From Streptomyces sp. Je 1-332 (GTDB lineage: Bacteria; Actinomycetota; Actinomycetes; Streptomycetales; Streptomycetaceae): DNA of 64,000 bases. Positions 41,757-50,879 of the stretch are shown here, piece after piece (position 1 is the stretch's first letter; every line of letters begins with the position of its first letter). Position numbers and translations under genes: made by a program. The DNA is taken from positions 4,960,001-5,024,000 of the forward strand of contig NZ_CP160402.1 of assembly GCF_040730185.1 (NCBI RefSeq), written 5' to 3'. Below the pieces are notes generated by a model, which worked only from the letters and a program-made list of their open reading frames with translations, did not search any database and was not told where the DNA came from.

Positions 41757-41954
41757 GTGGGTGACGTTAGGTGTCGGCCCGGCATTCGTCTTGGCCGAGG
41801 GTGAGATGCCAGGTGAACGAAGCATGGCGGAACGGTTAACCCGCCTGCTTGGCCGCGGATTCCCGGGCTGATTCGCCATTCGTCGGCGTTCTGTTAACCG
41901 TTTGTTGCACCTGAGTTGGGCCGCCAATCTCAATGCCTTCCTAGCGTCCTTCCT
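41757..41954. promoter_or_regulatory. divergent glycan-cluster promoter with 10-bp inverted repeat
   Basis: AACGGTTAAC (41831-41840) and its exact reverse complement GTTAACCGTT (41893-41902) flank the middle of this 198-bp divergent gap. They are candidate operators for a shared regulator of the two arms. No gene was seen here. Confidence 0.6.
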
Positions 41955-43307
41955 GTGCCAGTAAGCAACAGCGGGACGACACGGATCACCGTGCTCGCCG
42001 ACTCCGACACCCGGTGGAAATGGGGCGCGCTCACCGCGAGCCGCCTCGCCGGCGAGGGAGCGGACACTCACCTCGACGGACGCCTCCTCAGGGGCAGGGC
42101 CACGCCCACCGTCCGGCAGCTCGAAGAGGTCGGGGTGCGCGCGGACACGCTCCGCGAGGTCACCGCCGTCGAGTTCCTGCGCGAGGTGGAGCGCGAAGCG
42201 CCCGACGTGATCGTGCTCGCCCTCGTGGGCGGCGCGGTCCAGGCGCTCCTGCACGGGCTCGCCCGTACGGCGGCCTCGGCGGTTTCCGGGAAGCGGCGCC
42301 CCGTGATCGTCACCGGCTACGTCGGAGTCGTCTACGAGAAGCTCGCCGACGGCCTGCTGTTGCGGCACGGCGCGGACGTCGTCCTCGCCAACTCCCGGCA
42401 GGACGCGGAACGTTTCCGCGCCGTGTACGAGGGAGTGGGCGCCGACGCGTCGGGCGTCGTGGAGAGCGCGCTGCCGTTCCTCGGCGGCGCCGCCTACCGC
42501 GAAAAGGGCCGGGGGACGGACCAGGAGACCGACCAGAAGAACGACCCGTACACGGTCGTCTTCGCTGCCCAGCCCTCCGTGCCCGACAGCCGCGCACACC
42601 GCACGTATCTGCTGCGCCGCATGGTCGAGCACGCACGGCTCCACCCGGACCGCGAGGTCCTGATCAAGCTGCGCAGCAAGCCCGGCGAACACACCACGCA
42701 CATCGAGGAACTGCCCTACCAGAAGCTCGCCAAGGGCGAGGACCTGCCGCCCAACTGCCGCCTCGTGTACGGGAACATGGGCGAGGTCCTCGACCGCACC
42801 GACCTGCTCGTCACGGTCAGCTCCACCGCCGCGCTCGAATCCCTGCACCGCCGCATCCCCACCGCGGTCCTCACCGACCTCGGGGTGCGCGAGGCGCTCG
42901 GCAACCACCACTTCATCGGCTCCGGATGCCTGGCGTCCTGGGACGAGATCGACGCCGGGTACAGCCCCGAGGCCGCCCCGGAGTGGGTCGCACGGCAGGG
43001 CGTCGCGCCCGACGGGACGTACGCGAAGGCCTTCGACGCGGCACGTGAGCGCGTCACGAGCCTCCTCGCGCAGGACCAGCTGCCGCCCATCACCCCGTAC
43101 TACAGCCTCATCACCGCCCCCGGATACCTCCCCGGCATCCTGGCCCGCCACCACCTCGGCCCCGACGGCTCCCCGCTGCCGGGCGCCCCCGCCGCGGACC
43201 GTGGGCCCGGCCCCGTGCGCCAGGCCGTCCGCAGCGCGGCACGTGGCGCCTACCGGCACGGGGTGCAGCGCGTGGCCCCCGTCATCCGGCGGATGGGCGA
43301 GCTGTGA
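41955..43307 (+). CDS. DUF6716-type putative glycosyltransferase
   Basis: 450 residues from GTG 41955 (VPVSNSGTTRITVLADSDTR). GT-B-like pattern: RPVIVTGYVGVVYEKLADGL, VVFAAQPSVPDSRAHRTYLL, VTVSSTAALESLHRRIPTAV. The SSTA-type motif and the C-terminal location again resemble polysialyl- or CMP-sugar transferases. It opens the plus-strand arm with NeuA-HAD, NeuB and the GT52-like protein. Confidence 0.75.
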   Translation: MPVSNSGTTRITVLADSDTRWKWGALTASRLAGEGADTHLDGRLLRGRATPTVRQLEEVGVRADTLREVTAVEFLREVEREAPDVIVLALVGGAVQALLHGLARTAASAVSGKRRPVIVTGYVGVVYEKLADGLLLRHGADVVLANSRQDAERFRAVYEGVGADASGVVESALPFLGGAAYREKGRGTDQETDQKNDPYTVVFAAQPSVPDSRAHRTYLLRRMVEHARLHPDREVLIKLRSKPGEHTTHIEELPYQKLAKGEDLPPNCRLVYGNMGEVLDRTDLLVTVSSTAALESLHRRIPTAVLTDLGVREALGNHHFIGSGCLASWDEIDAGYSPEAAPEWVARQGVAPDGTYAKAFDAARERVTSLLAQDQLPPITPYYSLITAPGYLPGILARHHLGPDGSPLPGAPAADRGPGPVRQAVRSAARGAYRHGVQRVAPVIRRMGEL

Positions 43308-43363
43308 TCCCCGCGCGAGGCATCCCCAGACAAGGCACTCACGGCATCCCCCAAGGAGCCCCC

Positions 43364-44650
43364 ATGTCCCACCCCCACCCAGCGGGAGCCCCCGCCCGCC
43401 GCGTCCTCGCCGTCATCCCGGCCCGCGGCGGCTCCAAGGGCGTGCCCGCCAAGAACCTCGCCCCGGTCGGCGGCGTGCCCCTGGTGGCGCGCGCCATCCG
43501 CGAGTGCCTGGCCGCGCGGTTCGTCACGGACGTCGTCGTCTCCACGGACGACCACGTGATCGCCGAGGCGGCGCGCTCGGCCGGCGCCGAGGTGGTCCTG
43601 CGGCCCGCGGCGATCGCGGGGGACACCGCGACCAGCGAGGCCGCGGTCCTGCACGCCATGGACGCCCACGAGTCGCTGCACGGCGCCTCCGTGGACGTCG
43701 TCCTGCTCGTGCAGTGCACCAGCCCCTTCATCGTCCGCGAGGACGTGGACGGCGTGGTCGGCTCGATCATCGAAGGCGGCGCGGACACCGCGCTGACCGT
43801 CGCGCCCTTCCACGGCTTCGTGTGGCGCGACGCCGACGACGAGCCCAAGGCCATGGACGCGCGCCGCACCGGCGAGGTGGGCGGCACCACGAAGGTGGCG
43901 AGCTCCACCGCCACCGACGGCGGCTACGGCATCAACCACGACAAGTCGTTCCGCCCGCGCCGCCAGGACCGCCCCCAGGACCTCCTGGAGACCGGCGCGG
44001 TCTACGCGATGGACGTCACCGGCTTCCGTGAGCACAAGCACCGCTTCTTCGGCCGCACGGAGCTGGTCCGCACGGACCCCGCGCGCGTCCTGGAGATCGA
44101 CGACCCGCACGACCTCGCCCGCGCCAGGGCGCTCGCGCCGCTCTTCGACTCCGGCCGGGCGGACGCCCTTCCGACGCGCGACGACATCGACGCGGTCGTA
44201 CTCGACTTCGACGGCACCCAGACGGACGACAGGGTGCTGATCGACTCCGAAGGACGGGAGTTCGTCTCCGTGCACCGCGGGGACGGCCTCGGCATCGCCG
44301 CCCTGCGGGACGCGGGCATCCCGCTGCTGATCCTGTCCACGGAACAGAACCCGGTCGTCGCCGCGCGGGCCAGGAAGCTGAAGCTTCCCGTCCTGCACGG
44401 CATCGACCGCAAGGACCTCGCACTCAAGCAGTGGTGCGAGGAGCAGGGCATCGCTCCCGAGCGCGTGCTCTACGTCGGAAACGACGTCAACGACCTCCCG
44501 TGCTTCGGCCTCGTCGGCTGGCCCGTGGCGGTCGCGAGCGCCCACGACGTCGTACGCGGCGCCGCACGTGCGGTCACCGCTCTCCCCGGTGGTGACGGCG
44601 CGATCCGAGAGATCGCCGCATGGATCCTCGGCCCCTCCCTCAACAAGTAA
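43364..44650 (+). CDS. neuA: CMP-nonulosonate cytidylyltransferase fused to HAD (KdsC-like) phosphatase
   Basis: 428 residues, RBS AAGGAG before ATG 43364. Residues about 12-235: NeuA-type cytidylyltransferase (VIPARGGSKGVPAKNLAPVG, LLVQCTSPFI), which activates a nonulosonic acid with CTP. Residues about 280-420: HAD phosphatase with nucleophile motif LDFDGTQTDD, then LSTEQNPVVAARARKL, GIDRKDLAL and GNDVNDLPC, close to 9-phosphate phosphatases of the KdsC group. The fusion pairs the last two steps, dephosphorylation and CMP activation, which suits a Kdn-like pathway that starts from a hexose 6-phosphate. Confidence 0.9.
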   Translation: MSHPHPAGAPARRVLAVIPARGGSKGVPAKNLAPVGGVPLVARAIRECLAARFVTDVVVSTDDHVIAEAARSAGAEVVLRPAAIAGDTATSEAAVLHAMDAHESLHGASVDVVLLVQCTSPFIVREDVDGVVGSIIEGGADTALTVAPFHGFVWRDADDEPKAMDARRTGEVGGTTKVASSTATDGGYGINHDKSFRPRRQDRPQDLLETGAVYAMDVTGFREHKHRFFGRTELVRTDPARVLEIDDPHDLARARALAPLFDSGRADALPTRDDIDAVVLDFDGTQTDDRVLIDSEGREFVSVHRGDGLGIAALRDAGIPLLILSTEQNPVVAARARKLKLPVLHGIDRKDLALKQWCEEQGIAPERVLYVGNDVNDLPCFGLVGWPVAVASAHDVVRGAARAVTALPGGDGAIREIAAWILGPSLNK

Positions 44651-44664
44651 GGAAAGTTCCTGCC

Positions 44665-45606
44665 ATGAGCTCTACGGTCTCCAACTCCCGTCTGCGCACC
44701 TTCGGTTCGAAGACGGCCGGACCCGGTCAGCCCGTCTACATCACCGGCGAGATCGGCATCAACCACAACGGCGAGCTCGACAACGCGCTCGCGCTGATCG
44801 ACGTGGCCGCCGACGCCGGCTGCGACGCGGTCAAGTTCCAGAAGCGCACCCCGGAGATCTGCACCCCGCGCGACCAGTGGGACATCGAGCGCGACACCCC
44901 CTGGGGCCGGATGACGTACATCGACTACCGCCACCGCGTGGAGTTCGGCGAGTCCGAGTACCAGGCCATCGGCGAGCACTGCAAGAAGCGCGGCATCGAC
45001 TGGTTCGCGTCCCCGTGGGACACCGAGGCCGTCACCTTCCTGGAGAAGTTCGACGTCCCCGCCCACAAGGTCGCATCTGCCTCCCTCACGGACGACGAGC
45101 TCCTTCGCGCCCTGCGCGCCACGGGCCGCACGGTCATCCTCTCGACCGGCATGTCGACCCCGAAGCAGATCCGCCACGCGGTCGAGGTCCTCGGCTCGGA
45201 CAACATCCTGATGTGCCACGCCACGTCGACGTACCCGGCGCAGGCCGAGGAGCTCAACCTCCGGGTCATCAACACCCTCCAGGCCGAGTACCCCAACGTC
45301 CCGATCGGCTACTCCGGCCACGAGACGGGCCTGCAGACCACCCTCGCGGCGGTCGCACTCGGCGCCACGTTCGTCGAGCGCCACATCACCCTCGACCGCG
45401 CCATGTGGGGCTCGGACCAGGCCGCGTCGGTGGAGCCCCAGGGCCTCACGCGCCTCGTCCGCGACATCCGCACCATCGAGGCCTCCCTCGGTGACGGCGT
45501 CAAGAAGGTCTACGAGTCGGAGCTCGGCCCGATGAAGAAGCTGCGCCGCGTCGCGGGCGTCGTCGCCGAGGCCGACGCCGCCGAGCGCGAGCCGGTCGCG
45601 GTCTGA
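44665..45606 (+). CDS. neuB: N-acetylneuraminate (nonulosonate) synthase
   Basis: 313 residues from ATG 44665, AAGGAAAG upstream. TIM-barrel synthase motifs: YITGEIGINHNGELDNALAL, CDAVKFQKRTPE, HATSTYPAQAEELNLRVI, PIGYSGHETGLQTTLAAVAL and ERHITLDRAMWGSDQAASVE. It condenses PEP with a 6-carbon sugar (phosphate). It lacks the C-terminal antifreeze-like (SAF) domain of classic NeuB, so it is shorter than usual. Confidence 0.9.
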   Translation: MSSTVSNSRLRTFGSKTAGPGQPVYITGEIGINHNGELDNALALIDVAADAGCDAVKFQKRTPEICTPRDQWDIERDTPWGRMTYIDYRHRVEFGESEYQAIGEHCKKRGIDWFASPWDTEAVTFLEKFDVPAHKVASASLTDDELLRALRATGRTVILSTGMSTPKQIRHAVEVLGSDNILMCHATSTYPAQAEELNLRVINTLQAEYPNVPIGYSGHETGLQTTLAAVALGATFVERHITLDRAMWGSDQAASVEPQGLTRLVRDIRTIEASLGDGVKKVYESELGPMKKLRRVAGVVAEADAAEREPVAV

Positions 45607-45642
45607 GCGCGCAGGCGCTCTTGGCGGGACCTCTCACCGGGA

Positions 45643-45661
45643 GTCCCGGAGCCCCCGGGAC
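45643..45661 (+). terminator. hairpin between neuB and the GT52-like gene
   Basis: GTCCCGG (45643-45649) pairs with CCGGGAC (45655-45661) around a 5-base loop; it may attenuate read-through. Confidence 0.45.
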
Positions 45662-45693
45662 CCCCCACAAGGACAGGACACGGTCATACGACG

Positions 45694-46806
45694 ATGAGCC
45701 CCCGACCCGGGCCGACGGCCCCCACCGCTGCGGCGCCCACCACCCTGGCGTTCGTAGAGAGCCCTGTGCAGCTCCTCAACGTCCTGGAGTGGGCGCATTC
45801 GGCGGGGGCGACAGGCCCGGCCGGGGGGCTCACCGTCGTCGTCCTGTCCCCGAACGACCCCATGACCCGCGGCCAGCTGCGCCGCATGGCCCAGCTGGCC
45901 CGTGACGAGGGCCTGAACGTCCGCTGGGAGGAGGCGCGCGGCGGCGCGGCTGCTCCCTTCCAGACGATCGGCGGCCTGACGGGCTCGCTGCGGGCGGCGG
46001 ACAGGATCGTGATCGGCGACCCGTTCTCGCGCTACGTCCAGCTGTTGTTGACCATCACCAGGGCCCGCTCGCTGGTGGTCGTGGACGACGGCACGGCCAC
46101 GATGGAGTTCGTGGCGCAGCTGGCGGCGGGCGAACGCCTGGTGCGCTGGCACCGCCGCGGGGGCCGCCCCGGCATGCGCGACCTGGCCTTCGCCCCGATC
46201 TCGTCCTCCGCACGCCGCCGCCTGACGCCGGGCGGCAAGCGCACGGTGGAGGTCTTCTCGTCCATGCCGATCGAGAAGGCCCCGGAAGGCGTGACGGTGA
46301 CGGCCAACACCTTCGCGTGGACGCGGGAACGGTTCGGCCCGCCGCGCATCTCCAAGGGCGCGGACCTGGTGGGCACGTCGCTGGTGGAGACCGGCGTGGT
46401 GGACCCGGACCGCTACGTGGAAGCGGTCCGCTCCCTGGCCCGGGCACACGGCGCCACACGCTATTTCGCACACCGGCGCGAAAGCGCCGAGAAACTCCAC
46501 CGCCTGGCGGTGGAGACGGGCCTGCAGGTGGTACGCCCGGACCTGCCCCTGGAGCTGATCGCCCGCCGGGGCCCGATCGGCCGCACGATCCTCAGCTTCC
46601 CGTCGACGGTCGTCCACACTTTGCCCCTGGCCCTGGCGGGCACGGATGTCCGCGTCGCGGTCTGCGACATCGACCCGGCCTGGCTCACGGAGAACGCCTC
46701 ACCACGGGCGCAGGGCTTCTTGTCGGGGGTGACGGGAACGGCACGCGATGTGCACCGGCTGGCCTCCATCGCCTCCCCGACACAGAAGATCGCGGCCACG
46801 GCCTGA
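45694..46806 (+). CDS. GT52/sialyltransferase-like protein
   Basis: 370 residues. The N-terminus (LAFVESPVQLLNVLEWA) and VVVDDGTATMEFVAQLAAGE resemble GT52-type CMP-sialic acid transferases; ATRYFAHRRESAEKLHRLAV and ILSFPSTVVHTLPLAL are the later conserved parts. It is probably the transferase that starts or extends the nonulosonic-acid chain. It has no signal peptide. 87 bp after neuB with a small hairpin between. Confidence 0.65.
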   Translation: MSPRPGPTAPTAAAPTTLAFVESPVQLLNVLEWAHSAGATGPAGGLTVVVLSPNDPMTRGQLRRMAQLARDEGLNVRWEEARGGAAAPFQTIGGLTGSLRAADRIVIGDPFSRYVQLLLTITRARSLVVVDDGTATMEFVAQLAAGERLVRWHRRGGRPGMRDLAFAPISSSARRRLTPGGKRTVEVFSSMPIEKAPEGVTVTANTFAWTRERFGPPRISKGADLVGTSLVETGVVDPDRYVEAVRSLARAHGATRYFAHRRESAEKLHRLAVETGLQVVRPDLPLELIARRGPIGRTILSFPSTVVHTLPLALAGTDVRVAVCDIDPAWLTENASPRAQGFLSGVTGTARDVHRLASIASPTQKIAATA

Positions 46807-46945
46807 AAGCCAGGAACTTTACCCACCTCAACCAGCGCTCATGCGCCCCGCGGCCACTTTTTCTTACCCTATCGGGCTGAAGTTTTGTTGATCGTGGGTC
46901 AGTTGGACCGTGCCTCGCCCTACCCTTCAGAGGGTGAACCAACTG

Positions 46946-48205
46946 ATGTCACGAGAGTCCGAGCGAGGGTCCGGGGCCGATCTGCCCGGGGAAACAGCGG
47001 GGGACGCCCCCGGGGAAGCGGTGCTCCCGGGTGCGCTCCCGGAAGCCCTGCGCGCCGAACTCATCGCCTTCCGCCGCGACTTGCACATGCACCCCGAGCT
47101 CGGAAACCAGGAGTTCCGCACCACCGCGGCCCTCAAGGCCCGGCTCGAACGCGCGGGCCTCGAACCCCGCGTACTGGACATCGGCACGGGGCTCGTCTGT
47201 GACATCGGTGAGCAGGGCGACCCCGTACGCCCCATGCTCGCTCTGCGCGCCGACATCGACGCGCTGCCCATCCCGGACACCAAGCTCGGCGTCCCGTACC
47301 GCTCCACCGTGCCCGACCGCGCCCACGCCTGTGGGCACGACGTGCACACCACCGTGGTGCTCGGGGCCGGCCTCGTCCTCGCCGAACTCGCGAAGCAGGG
47401 GCAACTGCCGCAGCCCGTACGGCTGATCTTCCAGCCGGCGGAGGAGGTGCTGCCCGGGGGAGCGCCCGACGCGATCGAGTCGGGGGTGCTCGACGGAGTC
47501 GGACGCATCGTCGGCGTGCACTGCGATCCGCGGGTGGACGCGGGGAAGATCGGGCTCCGGCACGGTGCCATCACCTCCGCCTGTGACCGCCTGGAGGTCT
47601 CGCTCGACGGTGCGGGGGGCCACACCGCGCGCCCCCACCTCACCACCGACCTCGTCACCGCCGCCGCCAAGGTCGTCACCGAGGTCCCCGCCCTGGTCGC
47701 CCGGCGCATCGACGCCCGCTCGGGGCTCGCGGTGACCTGGGGCCGCGTGGAGTCCGGGCACGCCTGCAACGTCATCCCGCAGCACGCCGAACTCTCCGGC
47801 ACCGTCCGCTGCCTCGACCTCGCGGCCTGGCGCAAGGCGCCCGACCTGGTGCACGGGGCCATCCAGGAGATCGCCGATCTCTACCGCGCCAAGTCCGAGG
47901 TGAACTACATCCGCGGCGTGCCGCCCGTCGTCAACGACCCGGACATGACCGAGCTGTTGCGGGAGGCCATGGAGCTGCGGCTCGGGGAGCACTCCGTCGA
48001 GGACACCGAACAGAGCCTCGGGGGAGAGGACTTCTCCTGGTACCTCGAACACGTCCCCGGGGCCATGGCCCGCCTCGGCGTCCGTACGCCCGGCGAGCGC
48101 ACTGTCCGCGATCTGCACCAGGGCGACTTCGACGCGGACGAGACGGCGATCACCGTGGGCGTCGAGCTCTTCACCGCCGCGGCGCTGATCGACGGCATCC
48201 GGTAG
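46946..48205 (+). CDS. M20-family amidohydrolase (hippurate/indole-amide hydrolase type)
   Basis: 419 residues from ATG 46946, AGAGGGTGA upstream. Zinc motif HACGHDVHTTVVLGAGL, catalytic LIFQPAEEVLPGGAP, and a dimerisation domain starting LEVSLDGAGGHTARP; the second metal motif is SLGGEDFSWYLEHVPG. It should cleave an N-acyl amino acid or amide. It lies just before the nucleoside uptake genes; a functional link is not shown, and it lacks the CTACGC operator. Confidence 0.88.
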   Translation: MSRESERGSGADLPGETAGDAPGEAVLPGALPEALRAELIAFRRDLHMHPELGNQEFRTTAALKARLERAGLEPRVLDIGTGLVCDIGEQGDPVRPMLALRADIDALPIPDTKLGVPYRSTVPDRAHACGHDVHTTVVLGAGLVLAELAKQGQLPQPVRLIFQPAEEVLPGGAPDAIESGVLDGVGRIVGVHCDPRVDAGKIGLRHGAITSACDRLEVSLDGAGGHTARPHLTTDLVTAAAKVVTEVPALVARRIDARSGLAVTWGRVESGHACNVIPQHAELSGTVRCLDLAAWRKAPDLVHGAIQEIADLYRAKSEVNYIRGVPPVVNDPDMTELLREAMELRLGEHSVEDTEQSLGGEDFSWYLEHVPGAMARLGVRTPGERTVRDLHQGDFDADETAITVGVELFTAAALIDGIR

Positions 48206-48310
48206 GTAAGCACCGCTATCGGCCGGTTACGGCGGGCCCGTTCACCCGGACGTAACCGGCCCTCGGCACGAATAGGTAACGGCAGTGCGAAACCCCGTTC
48301 CCCTCCCTTT

Positions 48311-48322
48311 CTACGCGCGTTA
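48311..48322. promoter_or_regulatory. nucleoside-regulon operator 1 (first BmpA gene)
   Basis: CTACGCGCGTTA, matching the half-palindrome CTACGC-GCGTAG except at the last two bases, lies 59 bp upstream of the BmpA start and overlaps a -10-like TACTGT (48321-48326). The downstream GAAATCAG stretch is shared with the second BmpA promoter. Confidence 0.75.
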
Positions 48323-48380
48323 CTGTGCGCCGAAATCAGGCCCGTCCAGGGTGCTTTGGGGAACGTAAGGGGTGCGTCCT

Positions 48381-49487
48381 ATGCGTCTTCGTCGAGGATC
48401 TCGTGGAACACGGGGATCGAGGCTCTCCCAGGTGGCCGTCGTGGTGGCGTCCCTCGCCCTCGCGGCCTCAGCGTGCGGCAAGACAAGCAACGAGGCGTCG
48501 GAGGACGAGGGCAAGGACGACAAGTCCGGTGGTTCCTCGGAGTACAGCGCCAAGGGCATCGGCCTCGCCTACGACATCGGCGGCCAGGGCGACCAGTCCT
48601 TCAACGACGCCGCGTACGCCGGGTACGCGAAGGCCCGCAAGGACTTCAAGATCGGCGGCGTGGACATGGAGCCGGGCGACGGCGAGTCCAGTGCCGACAA
48701 GGTGCAGCGGATCGAGCAGCTGGCCAAGCAGGGCTACAACCCGGTCATCGGCGTCGGCTACATCTACGCCCCCGCCATCAAGGAAGCCGCGGCGAAGTTC
48801 CCGAAGACCACCTTCGGGATCATCGACGACAACACCGTCAAGGCGGACAACGTCTCCGACCTGGTCTTCCACGAGGAGCAGGGGTCGTATCTGGCGGGCG
48901 TCGCGGCGGCCAAGGCCACCAAGGCCGATCACGTCGGGTTCATCGGCGGCGTGGACATCCCGCTCATCCACAAGTTCGAGGCCGGCTTCGTGCAGGGCGT
49001 CAAGGACACGAACCCCAAGGTCAAGGTCGAGAAGCAGTATCTGACCGAGAAGCCCGAGGACGGCGGCTTCAGCAGCCCCGACAAGGGCCAGAACGCGGCC
49101 AGTGGGCAGATCGAGTCGGGCGCCGACGTGCTCTACCACGCGGCGGGGCTCTCCGGTCAGGGCGTGATCCAGGAGGCCGGCTCGCAGAAGGTGTGGGCGA
49201 TCGGCGTCGACTCCGACCAGTACAAGCAAAAGGCCCTCGCCAAGCACAAGGACTACATCCTCGGCTCGGCCCTCAAGGACGTCGGCGGCGCCGTCTACGA
49301 CCTGACGAAGTCGGTGGTCGACGGCAAGCCGATCACGGGCGAGCAGCGCTACGACCTCAAGTCGGGCCGCGTCGGGTTCGCCGACACGAACCCGAAGTAC
49401 ACGGCGATGAAGGACGTGGTCGCCGCCGTGGAGAAGGCCGAGAAGGACATCATCGACGGCAAGGTCACGGTCAGCACCACGCCGTAA
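48381..49487 (+). CDS. BmpA/BMP-family nucleoside-binding lipoprotein
   Basis: 368 residues from ATG 48381 (AAGGGG 8 bp upstream); a GTG at 48372 is the alternative. Lipobox AASAC, then the BMP/PnrA domain (GIGLAYDIGGQGDQSFNDAA, GSYLAGVAAAKATKADHVGF, VDSDQYKQKALAKHKDYIL). It should capture nucleosides outside the membrane for the ABC importer downstream. The second BmpA gene at 49697 is very similar, so this is a tandem duplication with separate promoters and a terminator between. Confidence 0.92.
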   Translation: MRLRRGSRGTRGSRLSQVAVVVASLALAASACGKTSNEASEDEGKDDKSGGSSEYSAKGIGLAYDIGGQGDQSFNDAAYAGYAKARKDFKIGGVDMEPGDGESSADKVQRIEQLAKQGYNPVIGVGYIYAPAIKEAAAKFPKTTFGIIDDNTVKADNVSDLVFHEEQGSYLAGVAAAKATKADHVGFIGGVDIPLIHKFEAGFVQGVKDTNPKVKVEKQYLTEKPEDGGFSSPDKGQNAASGQIESGADVLYHAAGLSGQGVIQEAGSQKVWAIGVDSDQYKQKALAKHKDYILGSALKDVGGAVYDLTKSVVDGKPITGEQRYDLKSGRVGFADTNPKYTAMKDVVAAVEKAEKDIIDGKVTVSTTP

Positions 49488-49502
49488 CCCGGTCCGTGGC
49501 AG

Positions 49503-49535
49503 GTGGGGCGCCCCGTGCGGTGAGGGGCGCCCCAC
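49503..49535 (+). terminator. terminator between the BmpA genes
   Basis: GTGGGGCGCCCC (49503-49514) pairs perfectly with GGGGCGCCCCAC (49524-49535), 9-base loop, 15 bp past the first BmpA stop. Confidence 0.8.
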
Positions 49536-49609
49536 AGTGCGTACATGCTCCCGCAACCTCGCGGCCACAGCTCGATAACGGACGGGACAGAAGGGTTCTT
49601 ATGTCAGGT

Positions 49610-49621
49610 CTACGCGCGTTA
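49610..49621. promoter_or_regulatory. nucleoside-regulon operator 2 (second BmpA gene)
   Basis: CTACGCGCGTTA, identical to operator 1, overlaps a -10-like TACGCT (49620-49625), 75 bp before the start of the second BmpA gene. Confidence 0.75.
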
Positions 49622-49696
49622 CGCTGCGGCGAAATCAGCGCCAGGTGAGGCGCTCGTACGTGCTTGTGCTTGCTTGTACATAAGGAGTTCCTCTCT

Positions 49697-50752
49697 ATGC
49701 GCCGGGTTTCCCGAATTGCCGCAGCGGGCGCAGCCGCCGCCGCACTCGCCGTCTCCGCCACCGCTTGCGGCGGCACGTCCAGCGACGCCGCAGGCTCCAA
49801 GAGCGACGGCAAGAGCAAGGGCGTCGCCATCGCGTACGACGTCGGCGGCCAGGGCGACCAGTCCTTCAACGACGCCGCGACGGCAGGCATGGACAAGGCC
49901 GCCAAGGACCTGAAGGTGGGCAAGAAGGCCGTGGAGCCGACGGACGGGGAGTCCGACGCCGACAAGAGCCAGCGCCTCACCGAGCTCGCCAAGCAGGGCT
50001 ACAACCCGGTCATCGGCATCGGCTACGCCTACGCCCCGGCCGTGAAGGAAGTCGCCGCGAAGTTCCCGAAGATCAGCTTCGGCATCGTCGACGACGCCAC
50101 CATCAAGGCGGACAACGTCTCGGACCTGGTCTTCAACGAGGAGCAGTCCTCGTACCTCGCGGGCGTCGCCGCGGCCAAGGCCACGAAGACGAAGAGCGTC
50201 GGCTTCATCGGCGGCGTGAACAACAACCTGATCCGCAAGTTCGAGGCGGGCTTCGTCCAGGGCGTCAAGGACACCGACAAGTCGGTCAAGGTCAAGCGCC
50301 AGATGCTCACCGAGAAGGCCGAGGACGGCGGCTTCTCCAGCCCCGACAAGGGCAAGGAGGCGGCGAGCGGCCAGATCGAGGGCGGCGCCGACGTGGTCTA
50401 CCACGCCGCGGGTCTCTCGGGTCAGGGCGTCATCGAGGCGGCCGCCGCCGAGAAGGTCTGGGCGATCGGTGTCGACTCCGACCAGTACAAGCAGAAGGCC
50501 CTGGACAAGTACAAGAAGTACATCCTGACCTCGGCGACCAAGGACGTGGCCGGGGCGGTGTACAACCTGACGAAGTCGGTCCAGGATGGCAACGCCAAGG
50601 GCGGCGTGGTCCGTGCGGACCTGAAGTCCGGCGGTGTCGCGCTCGCCGACTCGAACCCCGAGTTCAAGAAGATGAAGGACCTGCAGGCCGCCGTGAAGAA
50701 GGCCGAACAGGACATCGTCAGCGGCAAGACCAAGGTCAAGACCACGCTGTAA
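49697..50752 (+). CDS. BmpA/BMP-family nucleoside-binding lipoprotein
   Basis: 351 residues from ATG 49697 with TAAGGAG upstream. Lipobox SATAC, then the BMP domain (GVAIAYDVGGQGDQSFNDAA, SSYLAGVAAAKATKTKSVGF). Closely related to the first BmpA protein over the whole mature length. Conserved between them is VWAIGVDSDQYKQKAL. The two may bind different nucleosides; the better RBS and identical operator suggest parallel control. Confidence 0.92.
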   Translation: MRRVSRIAAAGAAAAALAVSATACGGTSSDAAGSKSDGKSKGVAIAYDVGGQGDQSFNDAATAGMDKAAKDLKVGKKAVEPTDGESDADKSQRLTELAKQGYNPVIGIGYAYAPAVKEVAAKFPKISFGIVDDATIKADNVSDLVFNEEQSSYLAGVAAAKATKTKSVGFIGGVNNNLIRKFEAGFVQGVKDTDKSVKVKRQMLTEKAEDGGFSSPDKGKEAASGQIEGGADVVYHAAGLSGQGVIEAAAAEKVWAIGVDSDQYKQKALDKYKKYILTSATKDVAGAVYNLTKSVQDGNAKGGVVRADLKSGGVALADSNPEFKKMKDLQAAVKKAEQDIVSGKTKVKTTL

Positions 50753-50779
50753 CCGGACTGCGCTGTCACAGCGAAGTCA

Positions 50780-50825
50780 GGGGCGCGGAACGGGGTGTGG
50801 GGGACGATGGTTTCCCCCGCGCCCC
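50780..50825 (+). terminator. terminator after the second BmpA gene
   Basis: GGGGCGCGG (50780-50788) pairs with CCGCGCCCC (50817-50825); an inner GGGGGA/TTCCCC stem adds to it. It overlaps the GTG 50795 and ATG 50807 that open the ABC frame, which argues against those starts. Confidence 0.7.
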
Positions 50826-50867
50826 GTTCGCGCGGACCACTGCCCAACTCCCGTCGAACCAGGGGCG

Positions 50868-50879
50868 CTACGCGCGTAG
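50868..50879. promoter_or_regulatory. nucleoside-regulon operator 3 (ABC operon)
   Basis: CTACGCGCGTAG, a perfect 12-bp palindrome, 38 bp before the ATC start of the ABC ATPase. It falls inside the longer open frame, another sign that the longer frame is not coding. Confidence 0.85.
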
